A stretch of 64,000 bases of DNA from JAFEBO01 sp036392375 (GCA_036392375.1 DASVYC010000105.1:8588-72587), one strand, 5' to 3'; positions 1 through 9,475 are shown, counted from the first letter of the stretch. Program-made: numbers and translations. The notes: generated from the sequence alone by a model not told the origin.

Positions 1-1606
1 CGGGCGAGCCTCCGGGGAACCATTGACGGCTCATGACAAACGGGCCGGAGCGGACCAGCACGGCACCGGGCCCGGCGTTGGTGGCGAAGTTGGTAGAGAG
101 ATTGGCGGGCGTGCGGGTGGACTGCTGGACCGTGATGTCGAAACGCGTGAAGAGGAGGTCGGCGGTGCCGGGGAAGGCGGCCGAGCCGAGCGAGCCATCG
201 CCTTGGCGGAAGGTGAGGCCCTGGATGATGGAGCCGGGGCGGGCGGCGAGGAGTTCCTCGGGCGCGATGGCGAGCTGGATGACGCCGCCGGAGCTGCCGA
301 AGAGCGGGAGCGCGGCGTTGGGCTCTTCGGTGATCCAGTTGGAGGGCGATTGGGTGGCGGCGTCGAAGAGCAGCTCGAGCGAGGGGACGTTGGCGGTGAT
401 GATGGTGTGGGAGGTGGCGTTGAAGCCGGTCTGGAAGCCGGCTCGTGCGCCGGAGATGAGCGAGACGCTGTTGGCGCCGATGCTGACGGTGCTGGGGAAA
501 CCGTTGTGTCGGATGGTGACGGAGAGGTGTCCGCCGCGGTACTCGTAGGGCTTGTCGAAGAGGACCTTGAAGGAGTAGGCCTCGGGTGCGTCGCCGGTGT
601 CGGTCAGGGCGTAGGCGGGGATGGTCAGCGCGCCGGTGCGGACGACGGTGCGGTCGGCGGCGACCTCGTTGTCGGCGACGGTGGCGCTCATGGCGTCGGG
701 CGAGCGGTTGGAGCGGGAGAGCTCGATCTGGAAGTTGCTGGTGGAGATGTTGCTGGTGGGGGCGGCGACGGCGTTGGGTTCGAGGCGGAAGCCCAGGCCC
801 TTGATGAGGCTGCCTTTGGGGATGTGGACGAGCTCGCTGGCGTCGTACACGACCTGCGTGGTGCGGGCGGTGGTCTGAAACGGAGTGAGCAGGAAGGTGT
901 CGTCGCCGCTGAGCTGATCGAGGGGCGGATACGCGCGGCTGTAGATATCGGGAGGTGCGAAGCGCAGGCGCAGCACCGGGGCGTTGGTCTTGGACCCGGC
1001 GGTGCCGGTCGCTGAGGAGAAGTCGGCCGTCGCGGCGATCTCCGACGAGAGCGGATCGCTGGTGGTGATCGCGTCGGTGAAGCAGGTGGCTTGGTTGGCG
1101 TTGCCGGCGTGGCGGAGCGTGATGCACAGGTCGCCGCCGGTGTAGACGAAGCGGTTAGCGAAGGGGACGAAGACGCCGAAGGGCGCGGGCGAGCCCGCGG
1201 GCAGCGCGCTGGCGGCGAAGGTGATGGGTCCGCTGCGGGCGACGATGGTGTCGGGCCCGGCGTTGGCGGCGAAGGTAAGGCTGGCGGAGGCGGGCGGCTT
1301 GAGCGAGGAGCCGATGCTGATGTCGTACTGGGAGAAGGTGACGGGGTTGGCGGGCCAGGCGGCGCCGCCCGCGTCCACGCGGTAGGACATCCCCGTGATC
1401 ACCGAGCCGACGGGGACGCCGGCGAGCTGGGTGCGGGCGATGATCCACTGGATGGTGCGCGGCCCGGAGGTCAGCGGCGTGGAAAGCCCGCCCGAGCCGT
1501 CGGCGGCGGAGAGTGTGAGCGGGACGACGGTTTCGTCGGCGCGTGCGAAAGGGGCCATCAGTGCGACGGCGGCGATCGCGGCTGCGCGGAGCGTGTGGAT
1601 CAACAT
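1..1606 (-). CDS. Secreted repeat-module protein, 3' end cut by window edge
   Basis: An uninterrupted frame runs from an ATG at 1606 to the left edge, so about 535 N-terminal residues are visible and the C-terminus is missing. Residues 1-23 form a signal peptide ending FARA. The mature part is made of a module of roughly 190 residues, present twice in full and once in part. Each copy has a GSVITGM-like strand, a YDISI/FDITV strand, a VARSGP strand and a GGDLCITLRH strand. The same module occurs four times in the gene at 16105-18786, so the two are paralogues. By analogy this protein probably also ends in the dockerin tag, which is inference. I see no catalytic motif and do not recognise the module. 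The Shine-Dalgarno sequence is weak. Confidence 0.85.
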   Translation of the reverse strand, partial: MLIHTLRAAAIAAVALMAPFARADETVVPLTLSAADGSGGLSTPLTSGPRTIQWIIARTQLAGVPVGSVITGMSYRVDAGGAAWPANPVTFSQYDISIGSSLKPPASASLTFAANAGPDTIVARSGPITFAASALPAGSPAPFGVFVPFANRFVYTGGDLCITLRHAGNANQATCFTDAITTSDPLSSEIAATADFSSATGTAGSKTNAPVLRLRFAPPDIYSRAYPPLDQLSGDDTFLLTPFQTTARTTQVVYDASELVHIPKGSLIKGLGFRLEPNAVAAPTSNISTSNFQIELSRSNRSPDAMSATVADNEVAADRTVVRTGALTIPAYALTDTGDAPEAYSFKVLFDKPYEYRGGHLSVTIRHNGFPSTVSIGANSVSLISGARAGFQTGFNATSHTIITANVPSLELLFDAATQSPSNWITEEPNAALPLFGSSGGVIQLAIAPEELLAARPGSIIQGLTFRQGDGSLGSAAFPGTADLLFTRFDITVQQSTRTPANLSTNFATNAGPGAVLVRSGPFVMSRQWFPGGSP

Positions 1607-1767
1607 TCCCGCGGTTCTCGGTGGACTCTGGAGGGCCTCGTGTTCCCCCTTGGGAGCGGAACACGCCGGGGCGAGCCGCAGGGAATTCCGGCGAACGCCT
1701 CCGACCTTGCTTATCGGAACCCTCGGGATCGCGCATGAGCCGAGAGGAACGAGGAGCGGGCGCGAAG

Positions 1768-1799
1768 CGACGCGGCCGCCCGTTGAGGCGGCCGCGTCG
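1768..1799 (-). terminator. Perfect 13-bp hairpin between two minus-strand genes
   Basis: CGACGCGGCCGCC at 1768-1780 is exactly complementary to 1787-1799, with a 6-base loop. It lies after the stop of the 1863-2279 gene and before the promoter region of the next minus-strand gene, the place for a terminator. No T-run follows on the minus strand, so it may need Rho or act as an mRNA-stabilising hairpin. Confidence 0.5.
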
Positions 1800-1862
1800 G
1801 GAGTCTGTTTGCGTTCATCGGAAGCGACGGACCCGGATTCGGGGTCCGCGTGTGATCGGTGA

Positions 1863-2279
1863 TTATGGGCAGACGACCTGGTCGTAGGCGACGACGAAGA
1901 TCTGGAAGTCGTTGTCGTCGACGAGGTTGTCGCCGTTGATGTCGCAGATGGGGTTGGCGGGCGGGATGATCAGAGCGTCGTAGGCGACGGTGAAGATCTG
2001 AAAGTCGAGGTCATCGACGACGCCGTCGGAGTTGAAGTCGGCGGGGCAGTTGCCGACGGTCCACCAGAAACCAGCGGCGTGGCTGTAGTTGCCGCCGGTG
2101 GCGAACGGGGCGCCGAAGGCGGCGGCCTGTCCGATCGTGCCGCTGAGGGTGTACTGGCCACCCGTGGCGTTCTGGATTCCGCCGCCGGCGATGACGGAGG
2201 ACTTAATGGTGTACTGGGCCGACGCGGCGGAGGCGAACAGGCTCAGGACGGCGACGGCGGCAAGCTTGGCGGGATGCAT
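1863..2279 (-). CDS. Small secreted GC-dockerin protein (variant tag)
   Basis: 138 residues from the ATG at 2279, preceded by AAAGGGGAA. An earlier in-frame start would add an N-terminus unlike a signal peptide. Residues 1-21 are a signal peptide ending ASAASA. A short Gly-rich domain follows (TGGQYTLSGTIGQ pattern, common in secreted bacterial proteins of unknown function), then the two calcium loops. The tag is unusual: the two loops are 32 residues apart instead of 36, and the linker reads LIIPPANPIC, so the cysteine that usually follows loop 1 is missing. It ends VVCP. Function of the N-terminal part is unknown. Confidence 0.9.
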   Translation of the reverse strand: MHPAKLAAVAVLSLFASAASAQYTIKSSVIAGGGIQNATGGQYTLSGTIGQAAAFGAPFATGGNYSHAAGFWWTVGNCPADFNSDGVVDDLDFQIFTVAYDALIIPPANPICDINGDNLVDDNDFQIFVVAYDQVVCP

Positions 2280-2565
2280 CTCAGTTCCCCTTTCGGCCGA
2301 GGGTCGGCCAGATCTCGAACCCGCGACAACGCGGGGCACCTTCTGGATACAAGCGGCAGTGCGCCGTTGTCACCCTCAGAAGCTACCGAAAAGACGCGAG
2401 AAAGCCAACTCAAATATGCCAGGTTGTTGCGTCGCCCCGAACAGATTCCTCCTGCGGCGGAGAATGGCGGGTAAAGGTGTGGCGACGCTCGCCCCTGGGC
2501 CAGATGACGCGGGAGAATGGTGTGCCGCCGGCACACTCGTGCGCATCGTTTGGATGTGCCTGCGC

Positions 2566-5070
2566 TTACGGGCAGACGCGCCGGTCGTAGGCGGTGACGA
2601 AGATAGCGAAGTCGGCGTCATCGACGATGGTGTCGGCGGTGAAGTCGGCGGGGCAGCCGGCGGGCATCGACGGGCTGGCACACAGGACGAGGTCGTACGC
2701 GGCGGCGAAGATCTGGAAGTCCTCGTCGGCGACGGCGCCGTTCTGGTCCAGGTCCGCGGGGCAGCAGGAGGCTGAGATCGCCGCGGGGCTCGTTGTTGCT
2801 GTGCCGCAGCGATCTGTGAGGGAACAGGTGTAGCTGCCCGCGTCTTCGGGGCGGAGATTGGAGATCCGCAGGGTGTCGGTGCCGCTTCCTGCGAGGATGG
2901 AGCCGTGGGGCGTAACGCCGTCGCTCAGAGGCGAGCCGTCGCGGAACCACTTGTACGTGATGGTGGGGTAGCCCGATGCCGCGGTGGAGCGGAGCGTCAC
3001 GTTTTCGCCGCAGGAACCGGCGCGGGATTGCGGGTGGGACGCGATGGCGGGGATGCCGTTTGAAGAGAAGCGAAGGAAGTTCTCTGAGGGGTTGAGTGAT
3101 CGGAAGTTGCCGACGGCGATGAGTTCGCCAGCGTGCACGACGAGGTCATAGATGGCGCCGCCGAAGCTGGGGGGATTGCGGAATTGCCAGGCCGAGCCGT
3201 TCCAGGATCGAAGGCCGAACTCGCCGCCGACGTACAGCGAGCCTTTGTACGAAGCGAGCGCGAGCGGGCCGCCGGGACCGGGGAGCGCGACCGGGAGGCG
3301 TTGCCACCCGGAACCCGTCCAGCGGGTGACGTAGAACGTGTCGGTGGTGCCGCTGTCGCGGGAGGTGGCGTAGAGCTCGTTGTTGTGTACGCAGAAATCT
3401 GTAAGGGAGTCGACGCTGTTGTCGGGTTTGGACCAGGCAAGGCCGTCGTAGTAGGCGGAGGTTCCAAGGGTCCCGTCGGTGTCGCCGATCCCGCCAGCGA
3501 CGAAGAGCTTGTCGTCGAAGACGATCGCGTCCTGGAGGTTGGCATAGGAGTAGGGCACGCGGAGTGCGACGTCGGGCTCGACCCACTGGCCGTTGAGGTA
3601 GCGCACCACGCCACTGGACGGCATGCCGGGAGTGGCGTTCACGATGCCGAACGCGAGGAGCTCGCCTCGATATCGCACCAGCCGGTAGACCGAGGCGGCT
3701 CGGGTAGAGGCGAAGTCCGTGATGCTCGGGAGTGGTCCGCCAACGGGCAGCCACTCGTCGCCGACGTTTCGCGCAACTGCGGTGATGGGCACGCCGTTGT
3801 TTCCGTAGAAGAAACCCACGGCGAGCAGCCCGAACTCCGGGTCCCATTGCAGTCGGTAGACGCTGGAGAGGCGGGTGGAATCGGCCACCAGCCCTCGCCC
3901 CTCGAACGCCGGGCCGACCGGGGCGAAGCGGGTGCCGTCCCAGCGGCGAACGAAGGGCCGATATGGATAGTCGACGGACACGATGCCGGTGGACGAGCGG
4001 GCACCGTCGGAGACATACACCACGCCATCGGGTCCGGCGAGCACCGAGCGGAGCCGGCCGCCGGGGCCTTCGCCGAACGGCCGCCAGGTCGTGCCGACAT
4101 ACTCCAGAGTTCTGGTGAACGCGCGGTTGCTGGTGACATCGCCCGCGGCGTGGAGGCGGCCGCGATACCAGGCCAACGCCTTGATGGTGAAGGTATTCCC
4201 ACCCGGGATTGACGACTGTCGGCTGGCGGAGTCGAGTGTTGTCCAGGTCGTGCCGTCGAAGGCGCGGAGGATTCCGCGGTCCGAGGAATTAGTGACGTAC
4301 ACCCGTCCGTTGACGCGATCCAGAATCTGCCCGGAACTGCCGTTGTCCCACGAACCGTTGCTGTAGACGCTAAGGGTGCTGCCGAACGGCGTGCCAAGCA
4401 CCAGGGCCGATCCCGCGGAGCGGATCCGATACGAAGTGCTGGGGGTCACGCTGCCGATGCTCGTCCATGACGTCCCGTCGAACGCGGCAACTCCACGGAA
4501 AAAGTATCCCGCGGCGACGAGCGTGCCGTTCCAGACATCGACGGACGATACTTGTGCGTTGAACGCTGCTCCGATGCGGACCCAGGCGCCGGAGCGGAAC
4601 GCGTACACGCCGTTCTCGTTTGCGAAGCCTCCGGCGATCACGATCTCGTTGTTGAAGATCGTCAGGTCGTTGATGGTCGGTCGCACCGGCGCGACGGCGG
4701 TCTCAACCCACTGATTGACCTCGAAGGTATAGAGGCGGCCTGTGAACGCGTGGAGTTTGTTGTTGTAGACGAACAACCGGCTGATCGGGCCGATGCTGCC
4801 TCCCACGCTGGTGATCGATACCCAACGCTCGCCGTTCCAACCGATGATGGTCTCAATGCTCGAGATCGGCGCCGCGATGATGAGCATCGGCTCTTCGGGT
4901 CCGTCGCCGTCGCGGTCCCAGACGGTGGACGCGGAGGGGCTGGGGATCTCTTGCACCGGGAAGCCCGGGAGCCAGCCTTCGCATTGCTGGGAGATCTGGG
5001 CCGATGCCCGGACGGCGCCGAACAAGCCCGCGAGGACCGAGAGAGCGATGACAGTTCTGCGCGGATCCAC
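2566..5070 (-). CDS. Secreted Kelch-like repeat protein with Ig and GC-dockerin
   Basis: 834 residues from a GTG at 5070. I chose this start because GGAGGT stands 6 bases before it and it begins exactly at the signal peptide (VIALSVLAGLFGAVRASA). An ATG at 5148 is open too but adds a non-signal extension. Residues of about 30-690 are repeats in which strands such as LFVYNNKLHAF or LVVHAGELIAVG alternate with WNGxxW segments, a beta-propeller-like pattern common in planctomycete secreted proteins. An Ig-like domain follows at roughly 690-770 (TYKWFRDG, then EDAGSYTCSL), then the dockerin tag ending RVCP. It is paralogous to the gene at 21473-24334. A binding role is likely; no enzyme motif was seen. 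Confidence 0.93.
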   Translation of the reverse strand: MDPRRTVIALSVLAGLFGAVRASAQISQQCEGWLPGFPVQEIPSPSASTVWDRDGDGPEEPMLIIAAPISSIETIIGWNGERWVSITSVGGSIGPISRLFVYNNKLHAFTGRLYTFEVNQWVETAVAPVRPTINDLTIFNNEIVIAGGFANENGVYAFRSGAWVRIGAAFNAQVSSVDVWNGTLVAAGYFFRGVAAFDGTSWTSIGSVTPSTSYRIRSAGSALVLGTPFGSTLSVYSNGSWDNGSSGQILDRVNGRVYVTNSSDRGILRAFDGTTWTTLDSASRQSSIPGGNTFTIKALAWYRGRLHAAGDVTSNRAFTRTLEYVGTTWRPFGEGPGGRLRSVLAGPDGVVYVSDGARSSTGIVSVDYPYRPFVRRWDGTRFAPVGPAFEGRGLVADSTRLSSVYRLQWDPEFGLLAVGFFYGNNGVPITAVARNVGDEWLPVGGPLPSITDFASTRAASVYRLVRYRGELLAFGIVNATPGMPSSGVVRYLNGQWVEPDVALRVPYSYANLQDAIVFDDKLFVAGGIGDTDGTLGTSAYYDGLAWSKPDNSVDSLTDFCVHNNELYATSRDSGTTDTFYVTRWTGSGWQRLPVALPGPGGPLALASYKGSLYVGGEFGLRSWNGSAWQFRNPPSFGGAIYDLVVHAGELIAVGNFRSLNPSENFLRFSSNGIPAIASHPQSRAGSCGENVTLRSTAASGYPTITYKWFRDGSPLSDGVTPHGSILAGSGTDTLRISNLRPEDAGSYTCSLTDRCGTATTSPAAISASCCPADLDQNGAVADEDFQIFAAAYDLVLCASPSMPAGCPADFTADTIVDDADFAIFVTAYDRRVCP

Positions 5071-5148
5071 TCGACCACCTCCGGCTGAAGTGTAATCGAT
5101 CGAGTGATTGTCGCGAACCGGTTTTCGGACCTCCCCGCACTGTTTCAT

Positions 5149-6408
5149 TCACGGGCAGACGAGCCGGTCGTAGGCGGTCACGAAGATCGCGAAGTCGGCG
5201 TCGTCGACCGTTGTGTCCCGGTTGAGGTCGGCGGGGCAGCCGGCGGGCATGTCGGGGTCGGTGCAGTCGGTGATGTCGTAGGCGAGGGCGAAGCGGGTGA
5301 AGTCGTTGTCGAGCACGAGGCCGTTGTAGTCGAGGTCGGCGGGGCAGAGGGGGTTGCGGACGGCGGCTTCGGCGGCGGTGCGGATGAGATCGAAGAGAGG
5401 TTGGATCTCGCTGGAGCGGGTGGTGTCGGTGGCGAAGACGCCGACCATGCCGTCGTCGAAGTCGATCCACGAGGCGAAGCCGCGGGCACCGGCGGCGATG
5501 GCGCCGAGGAGCTTGCCGCCCTGATCGCGCTTGTCGAGCCAGACGCCGACGCCGTAGTCGGCGGCGTCGGTGGAGCTGATGAGGATCGGGGACTGCACAA
5601 TCGGGATGGGGTTGGCGGTCTGGCGGCTGAACATCGCGTTGACGGCGGACTCGGAGAGGACGCGATTGCCGTTGAGCGCGACGCCCTTGCGGCGGAGCAT
5701 CTCCATGAAGCGGGCGAAGTCGATGGCGTTGGACTCGCAGCCGCCGGCGATGCGGGGGTTGGTGGGCGTGGTGAGCGTGTAGGTGGTGCTGGGCATTCCG
5801 ACTTTGAACTTGAGGCGGTCATTGAACAGGACGTTCCACGGATTCTGGAACGCGAGTTCGGCGACGGCGCCGGCGGCTTGCATGGACGCGCCGCCGTAGT
5901 CGAACTTGGTGCCGGGGAGGAAGGTGATGAAGCCGCTGGCGATCTGGAGGGCGGATTCCTGCAGGGTGAGCGTGGAGTCGCCGACGGCTGGGGAGTCGGG
6001 GAGGCCGGCGGTGTGGCTGAAGGCCTGGCGGATGGTGATGTTGGTCTTGAGGCCGCTGAAGGCGGGGATGTACTGGCTGAGCTTGGTGTCGAGCGAGAAG
6101 GGCTGGGGCGAGGAATCGACGAGGGACATGATGACGGCGCCGGAGATGGTCTTGGTGGCGCTGTCGGCGTTGGCGATGCGGTTGAGGGACCAGTTGCCGA
6201 AGGACTGGTGGTAGACGACGATGCCGTCTTTCATGAGGAGGAGATCAAAGCCGGGGACGGGGGAACCGACGTTGTCGCCGACGAGGGCGCCGTTGGCGAG
6301 GGCGGTGACGGCGGAGAAGTTGAAGGGCTGGGCGAGGGCGGATGAGAGGGTGATGGACACGGGCGCGGCGACGGCGGCGAGCCCGAGAAGTCGGGTGGTT
6401 CGGTGCAT
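5149..6408 (-). CDS. Secreted beta-lactamase-like serine hydrolase with GC-dockerin
   Basis: 419 residues from the ATG at 6408, with GAGGAT upstream. Residues 1-27 are a signal peptide ending SSALAQ. The body belongs to the penicillin-binding/class C beta-lactamase-like superfamily. The nucleophile motif is S83-A-T-K86 (SxxK), the family segment TIRQAFSHTAGLP lies near 125-138, and Y171-G-G stands for the YxN motif. The replacement of Asn by Gly is typical of esterase- or peptidase-like members rather than true beta-lactamases, so no antibiotic resistance is implied. The tag occupies the last ~65 residues and ends LVCP. The substrate is unknown; D-amino peptides or esters are possible. Confidence 0.9.
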   Translation of the reverse strand: MHRTTRLLGLAAVAAPVSITLSSALAQPFNFSAVTALANGALVGDNVGSPVPGFDLLLMKDGIVVYHQSFGNWSLNRIANADSATKTISGAVIMSLVDSSPQPFSLDTKLSQYIPAFSGLKTNITIRQAFSHTAGLPDSPAVGDSTLTLQESALQIASGFITFLPGTKFDYGGASMQAAGAVAELAFQNPWNVLFNDRLKFKVGMPSTTYTLTTPTNPRIAGGCESNAIDFARFMEMLRRKGVALNGNRVLSESAVNAMFSRQTANPIPIVQSPILISSTDAADYGVGVWLDKRDQGGKLLGAIAAGARGFASWIDFDDGMVGVFATDTTRSSEIQPLFDLIRTAAEAAVRNPLCPADLDYNGLVLDNDFTRFALAYDITDCTDPDMPAGCPADLNRDTTVDDADFAIFVTAYDRLVCP

Positions 6409-6500
6409 GGGTGAGATCCTCTGTAGCGGTGTCATACCGCCCGAGGATGAAACGGCGCAGCACCGTCTGTATTGCAGCGGGTTGTGCAGTGGCCGCCAAC

Positions 6501-7235
6501 TCAGGGGCAGACGAGCTCGTTGTACGCCGCGGCGAAGATCTGGAAGTCGGCGTCGTCGCATTGGCTGTCGCCGTTGAAGTCGCCGGCGGTTTGGGGCTGG
6601 GGCACGATCAGGTCGTTGTACGAGGGGACGAAGAGGATGAAGTCGGCGTCGTCGACCACATTGTCGAAGTTGAGATCGGCGAGACAGGTGACGGCGGAGA
6701 TGGTTGTTTGCCCCGAGGTAAAGACGAGTCCGCCGGCGAGCGCGGGTGTGATTGAGATGGCGTCGATGGTGAAGGAGACGACGCCGGTGGGGGAGAAGTC
6801 GCCGGTGAGATTGAACTGGATGCTGGCGGGCGTGGTGCCGATCGAGCCGTTCTGCTTGAAGACCACCGTGGTCGGCCCGGCTGGGAACGTGCCGGAGGGG
6901 TTGCCGAGCACGCCGGCGAGATCGGCGGGGGAGCCGCCGAAGGTGGTGATGATGGACGCGAGCGGCGTGGGCTGGCTGTAGAGGAGGCCCAGGAGCGAGA
7001 AGGCGGGCGTGCCGCGGACGTTGCCGTCGATGACGTAGCGGTAGCGGAAGGCGGCGTCGATGGTGGCGGGGCTGCTGGAGCTGATGTTGGTGGCACCATT
7101 CGTGATGGAGACGCCGGTCAGGGGCACGGCGACCGAGGGCGCGGCGAGGGCGAGTGGAGCGAGTGCGACGAGCGGCGCGATGAGCGCGGACGCGAGCGGG
7201 GCGATGGAGGCGTTGGCGGTGTGGGCGCGAGGCAT
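6501..7235 (-). CDS. Secreted GC-dockerin protein, unknown domain, variant tag
   Basis: 244 residues from the ATG at 7235, with GGAGAT 9 bases upstream. A longer frame upstream is only the antisense shadow of the neighbouring gene. The hydrophobic leader runs to about residue 33 (ALAAPS). The body (about 35-180) is a beta-rich sequence with FTIDAISI and NLTGDFSPTG segments that I do not recognise. The tag deviates from the island norm: the spacing between loops is 32 residues, the linker is LIVPQPQTAG and lacks both usual cysteines, and one cysteine appears inside loop 2 (SQCDDADF). It ends LVCP. Confidence 0.9.
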   Translation of the reverse strand: MPRAHTANASIAPLASALIAPLVALAPLALAAPSVAVPLTGVSITNGATNISSSSPATIDAAFRYRYVIDGNVRGTPAFSLLGLLYSQPTPLASIITTFGGSPADLAGVLGNPSGTFPAGPTTVVFKQNGSIGTTPASIQFNLTGDFSPTGVVSFTIDAISITPALAGGLVFTSGQTTISAVTCLADLNFDNVVDDADFILFVPSYNDLIVPQPQTAGDFNGDSQCDDADFQIFAAAYNELVCP

Positions 7236-7347
7236 CGCTGATCTCCGGTTCGGGCGGCGTGACGGAGTCACGGTATCGAAGCCGTCAAGCCGGGAGGATC
7301 CCCGGCGTGGTGGGCGGTCGAAGGGCGCGTCCTTGGCGGCGTGGCGA

Positions 7348-8361
7348 TTACTCGCACACCAGCGCGTTGTACGCGAGCACGAAGACCTGGAAGTCGAGAT
7401 CGTCGACGATCGCGTCGGCGTTGAGGTCCGACGGGCAGCCCGCGGGCATGGACGGGTCGGCGCAGTCGAGGATGTTGTACGCGACCACGAAGATCTGGAA
7501 GTCCTCGTCGTCGACGAGGGTGTTGCAGTCGAGGTCGGCCGGGCAGAGCGCGAGGGTGGCGGGAGCGGTGGTGGCGGGCTCGCACGGGCCGTCGATGAAA
7601 CAGTCGTAGGACGCGACGTCTTCGCCGCTGACGTTGGTGATGGTGAGCGTCGCGGTGGCAGCAGAGGGGTTGAGGAGCGTGTCGATGGGTTCGCCGTTGC
7701 GGCGCCATTGATAGGTGAATGGCCCGGTGCCGTTGACGGTCGCGGTGAACGAGACCGTGCCGCCGGGGCAGACGCCGGTGTTGGCGACGGGCGCGGGGCG
7801 GGGCGCGACGCAGGACGTGAACGCGACCTCGGCGAGTCCCGTGTACGGGGAGACGTTGTTGTTGAAGGTCTCGCGGACGGTGAAGCGCACTCGGCTGACG
7901 TTGAAGACGACGGGGAAGCCGTAGACCTGCGCGATTGCAATGCCCTTCTCGGCGGCGAGGTTGGGGAGCGAGGCGAGTAGGCCGCCGCCGGCGTCGAAGA
8001 ACTCGAGATCAAAGCGCACGACCGCGTAGTTGGGGTTGTTGGCGATGACGTTGGAGCGGTGCTGCCAGAGGTAGAAGCCGCCGACGGTCTGTGGCGTGCT
8101 GAAGAAGAAGGTTGCGGACTGTCCGACGGTCTGGTTGAGCTTGGTGGTCCAGTGGTTGTTGGTGCTGTAATCCGCGTGGGGGCTGAGGGGTGTGAAGTTG
8201 GCGGGCAGGCCCGAGCCGTTGATGGCGTGGATGATGCCGAACTGGCCGCTGAACTCCGATGTGGCGGTGGCGGAGGAGGGTTGGAAGAGGGGGCCGTCAG
8301 CGCGGCCGACGAGGGGCAGCGTGGCGATGGCGGCACAAGCGGCGAGAGACACGGAACGCAT
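7348..8361 (-). CDS. Secreted discoidin-like/Ig GC-dockerin protein
   Basis: 337 residues from the ATG at 8361, with GGAGAT upstream. Residues 1-22 are a signal peptide ending GRADG. Residues of about 25-185 resemble F5/8 type C (discoidin-like) sequences: GGFYLWQHRSN, then VVRFDLEFFDAGGG and VSRVRFTV. They are followed by an Ig-like domain at about 190-275 (CPGGTVSFTATVNG, TYQWRRNG, DVASYDCFI) and the dockerin tag, which ends LVCE rather than the more common CP. The combination suggests glycan or surface binding, not catalysis. The assignment of the first domain is by resemblance only. Confidence 0.9.
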   Translation of the reverse strand: MRSVSLAACAAIATLPLVGRADGPLFQPSSATATSEFSGQFGIIHAINGSGLPANFTPLSPHADYSTNNHWTTKLNQTVGQSATFFFSTPQTVGGFYLWQHRSNVIANNPNYAVVRFDLEFFDAGGGLLASLPNLAAEKGIAIAQVYGFPVVFNVSRVRFTVRETFNNNVSPYTGLAEVAFTSCVAPRPAPVANTGVCPGGTVSFTATVNGTGPFTYQWRRNGEPIDTLLNPSAATATLTITNVSGEDVASYDCFIDGPCEPATTAPATLALCPADLDCNTLVDDEDFQIFVVAYNILDCADPSMPAGCPSDLNADAIVDDLDFQVFVLAYNALVCE

Positions 8362-8477
8362 GTGTGGATCTCCGGAAGTCACGAGCAGCGTATTCGGTGT
8401 GTCGAGTGTTGGAGGTGTTCCGGAGTTCTGGGACGTTGTTCGCGCGCGGGCTTCGAGTCGCGTGGAGGCGGTCGTGC

Positions 8478-9278
8478 TTACGGGCAGATCAACGCGTCGT
8501 ATGCCACAGCGAAGAGCGAGAAATCGGCGTCGTCGACGAAGCTGTCGGAGTTGAGATCGGCGGGGCACCCCGCGGGCATGGACGGATCGGCGCAGTCGAG
8601 GATGTTGTACGCGGCGGCGAAGAGCTGGAAGTCGGCGTCGTCGACCTGGTTGTCGTTGTTGAGGTCGCCGGCGCATGCCGCGGCCGCGCCGCCGTATTGC
8701 AGGTGATCGACTTCGAGCGCGCCACCGTTGTGGCGGATGCGGATGGAGCGGATGCCCTGCGGGAAGCTGATGCCGTAGAAGCGGTCTTCGCCGGTGGTGC
8801 CGTTGACGGCGGCGTCGGCGTGTTGACCCGAGACGGTGCCGAGGGAGTTGCCGCTCGTGTCGAAGGCTTCGAAGATAACGACTGCGCCGCCGCCGCCGTC
8901 GGTCCAGACGATGCCGGCGTGGGTGGGAAGGGAGCCCAGGACGCCGGCGTTGAACGTAAACGTCATGTCGCCCGCGCCAAAGAACGAGTCGCCGAGGAGT
9001 CCGGAGCCGTCGATGGTGCCGTCGTCGCAATCGACCGAGTCGTGGATGGTGGGTCCAAAGACGACGCTGGTGACGCCGCCCTGGTTGACGGTGACACCGG
9101 GGACGTTGAAGAGGTGGTCCTCGAAGGTCTCGAGATAGAAGTACCCGAGCGTGAGGCCGTTGAACGGGCTGTCGGAGAAGCAGAGATACGGGGTCGGCCC
9201 GAGCAGGGTCTGAGCGTTGGCGGCGGACGCCACGCAGGTGCAGACAACGAGTCCGAGAGCGGTGGTGCGGCGGAGCAT
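8478..9278 (-). CDS. Secreted GC-dockerin protein of unknown function
   Basis: 266 residues from the ATG at 9278, preceded by GAGGGGAA. Residues 1-22 form a signal peptide ending ASAANAQ. The central ~180 residues are beta-rich (TLGYFYLETFEDHLF, VVIFEAFDTSGNSLG, GIRSIRIRHNGGALEVDHL). They resemble the anonymous sandwich domains that planctomycetes and cyanobacteria place before C-terminal sorting tags; I know no activity for them. The tag is canonical with all four cysteines (loop spacing 36) and ends LICP. Confidence 0.9.
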   Translation of the reverse strand: MLRRTTALGLVVCTCVASAANAQTLLGPTPYLCFSDSPFNGLTLGYFYLETFEDHLFNVPGVTVNQGGVTSVVFGPTIHDSVDCDDGTIDGSGLLGDSFFGAGDMTFTFNAGVLGSLPTHAGIVWTDGGGGAVVIFEAFDTSGNSLGTVSGQHADAAVNGTTGEDRFYGISFPQGIRSIRIRHNGGALEVDHLQYGGAAAACAGDLNNDNQVDDADFQLFAAAYNILDCADPSMPAGCPADLNSDSFVDDADFSLFAVAYDALICP

Positions 9279-9475
9279 GGGTTCCCCTCGTGAAAGGCAG
9301 ATGGACCGTTCGTCGCAGCGGACGCGCGACGTCACAGGCCGCCAGCCTACCTTGCAAATGCCCGGGTACAAGCTCCGTCAGGCGATTCTGAGCGATTCGC
9401 GTCCCTGCACTGGTTTGAGTGTCAAGTGGAAACGTTCTCGCCGAATTGTTCGGGCTCGGAGACGAGGGCGATGCC

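Noticed and set aside
5071..5148. An upstream ATG start for the 2566-5070 gene
   Set aside because: The GTG at 5070 has GGAGGT at ideal spacing and begins exactly with the signal peptide.
5149..6408. An antibiotic-resistance beta-lactamase
   Set aside because: The YxN motif is YGG and the protein has a surface tag; similarity is to the wider serine-hydrolase superfamily only.
7236..8336. The N-terminal half of a 611-residue frame ending at 6501
   Set aside because: This part is low-complexity Ser/Pro/Arg and antisense-frame to the real gene at 7348-8361. The true protein starts at the signal peptide at 7235.
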